Source: Bacteroidetes bacterium ADurb.Bin302 | Lineage (GTDB): Bacteria; Bacteroidota; Bacteroidia; Bacteroidales; Paludibacteraceae | DNA length: 5,750 nt | Direction: 5' to 3' | Assembly (NCBI GenBank): GCA_002069025.1 | Contig: MWBK01000213.1 | Coordinates: 1-5,750, forward strand | Part shown: piece after piece, positions 5,297 to 5,750 of the stretch | Layout: each line of letters begins with the position of its first letter | How positions within the stretch are numbered: position 1 is the stretch's first letter | Made by a program: the position numbers and the translations under genes | The notes under the pieces: generated by a model | What the model saw: only the letters and a program-made list of their open reading frames with translations | The model's database searches: none | Told to the model about the DNA's origin: nothing

Positions 5297-5750
5297 ATGA
5301 AGATAATACACATTGTACATGGGAAAGCAAATCCCGCAAGTAATAATGGTATAAGCCGCGTAGTCTATTACCTAAATAAGTATGAGAAATTAGCAGGTAT
5401 CGATAGTCAAATTTGGGCTATTGTAGATGACGTTAAACATCATGAAACCTATAAACGAGATGAGTTTGTTACGGTGGAATGTTATCCTCGGGTTAAAATT
5501 TGGGGAAGTCGTGAGATTGTTAGAGCTATAGAGCGGGAGAAAGACTCTATTGATTTGGTACACTTTCATTTAATCTGGTTTTATGACAAGAATATTATCA
5601 TGAAAGCTGTTAACAGGCTTGGAATAAGTTCCGTGGTTACAACCCACGGAACTTATTCCAATCCTCACGCTTATACAGGCGTGAGGATTGTTGCCCGTTA
5701 TCTATACGAATTGAAGTATCTAAATATGGCTACCGAATGCCACATCTTAA
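5297..5750 (+). CDS. Glycosyltransferase family 4-like (GT-B fold), N-terminal part, 3' end outside window
   Basis: From ATG 5297 a frame stays open to the window edge (151 complete codons). It reads as the N-terminal acceptor-binding domain of a GT-B glycosyltransferase. MKIIHIVHG at 1-9 is the first beta strand, and NNGISRVVYYLNK at 16-28 is the glycine-containing loop and first helix. DLVHFHLIWFYDKN at 86-99 and VVTTHGTYSN at 113-122 are the usual H.H and THG elements of GT4 enzymes. Such proteins add a sugar to the lipid-linked repeat unit in the cytoplasm. The retaining E(x)7E motif would lie in the unseen C-terminal half, so the donor cannot be guessed. The start has an A/T-rich leader with no Shine-Dalgarno sequence and lies 17 bases after the split wzy, in the same operon. 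The coding sequence contains two abutting perfect palindromes at 5619-5690, exactly over the THG region. Confidence 0.88.
   Translation, partial: MKIIHIVHGKANPASNNGISRVVYYLNKYEKLAGIDSQIWAIVDDVKHHETYKRDEFVTVECYPRVKIWGSREIVRAIEREKDSIDLVHFHLIWFYDKNIIMKAVNRLGISSVVTTHGTYSNPHAYTGVRIVARYLYELKYLNMATECHIL
5619..5661 (+). repeat. Perfect 18-bp inverted repeat inside the GT4 gene
   Basis: The arm at 5619-5636 (TTGGAATAAGTTCCGTGG) is the exact reverse complement of 5644-5661, with the 7-base loop TTACAAC. It lies wholly within coding sequence, covering residues L108-N122 of the GT4 protein, including the THG motif. In mRNA it would form a very stable hairpin. In DNA it could extrude or template self-correction. 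Its role is unknown. Confidence 0.9.
5659..5690 (+). repeat. Perfect 12-bp inverted repeat abutting the 18-bp one
   Basis: CAATCCTCACGC (5659-5670) is the exact reverse complement of GCGTGAGGATTG (5679-5690), with an 8-base loop at 5671-5678. Its left arm shares CAA (5659-5661) with the end of the preceding palindrome, so the two hairpins sit back to back and 57 of 72 bases lie in perfect arms. It is in frame within the GT4 coding sequence. Confidence 0.9.

Noticed and set aside
1..5750. CRISPR array, tRNA gene, insertion sequence
   Set aside because: No regularly spaced direct repeats, cloverleaf or transposase-like frame were seen anywhere in the window.

Overview
The window looks like part of a surface-polysaccharide (O-antigen or capsule) cluster of the Wzx/Wzy-dependent type, probably from a member of the order Bacteroidales. 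The lineage call rests on three things: the 5S rRNA core sequence resembles Bacteroides-type 5S RNA, the gene starts are A/T-rich with no clear Shine-Dalgarno sequence, and the RmlB C-terminus fits that group. It is an inference, and no genus can be named. All genes lie on the + strand.

Layout. Positions 1-297 hold the C-terminal third of dTDP-glucose 4,6-dehydratase (RmlB/RfbB), which makes the activated precursor of rhamnose and related deoxysugars. Only 9 bases after its stop begins a complete, isolated 5S rRNA gene (about 306-415), with no 16S or 23S next to it. About 390 bases without a credible gene follow (416-805). This stretch is rich in perfect inverted repeats, including two mutually exclusive hairpins and an 11-bp palindrome just before the next gene. 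The polysaccharide genes then run tightly packed: wzx flippase (806-2248), GT2 glycosyltransferase (2245-3069), acyltransferase-3 membrane protein (3077-4081), a Wzy-like polymerase split over two frames (4081-4959 and 4956-5279), and the start of a GT4 glycosyltransferase (5297 to the window end).

How they work together. RmlB supplies a nucleotide sugar. The GT2 and GT4 enzymes add sugars to a lipid-linked repeat unit on the cytoplasmic side. The acyltransferase probably decorates it with an acyl group such as acetyl. Wzx flips the unit across the inner membrane and Wzy polymerises it in the periplasm. The gene overlaps (ATGA at wzx/GT2, TAATG at acyltransferase/wzy) indicate one operon. No initiating glycosyl-phosphate transferase, chain-length regulator or export gene is visible here.

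Most notable points: the orphan 5S gene, with a divergent but base-paired helix II; the split wzy, where adding one A would join the two frames; a pair of abutting perfect palindromes (18 bp and 12 bp) inside the GT4 coding sequence; and the structured leader before wzx. By hand count, G+C falls from 57/120 in the first 120 bases to 17/60 at the start of wzy, as expected when a conserved sugar-precursor gene meets a strain-variable polysaccharide region.
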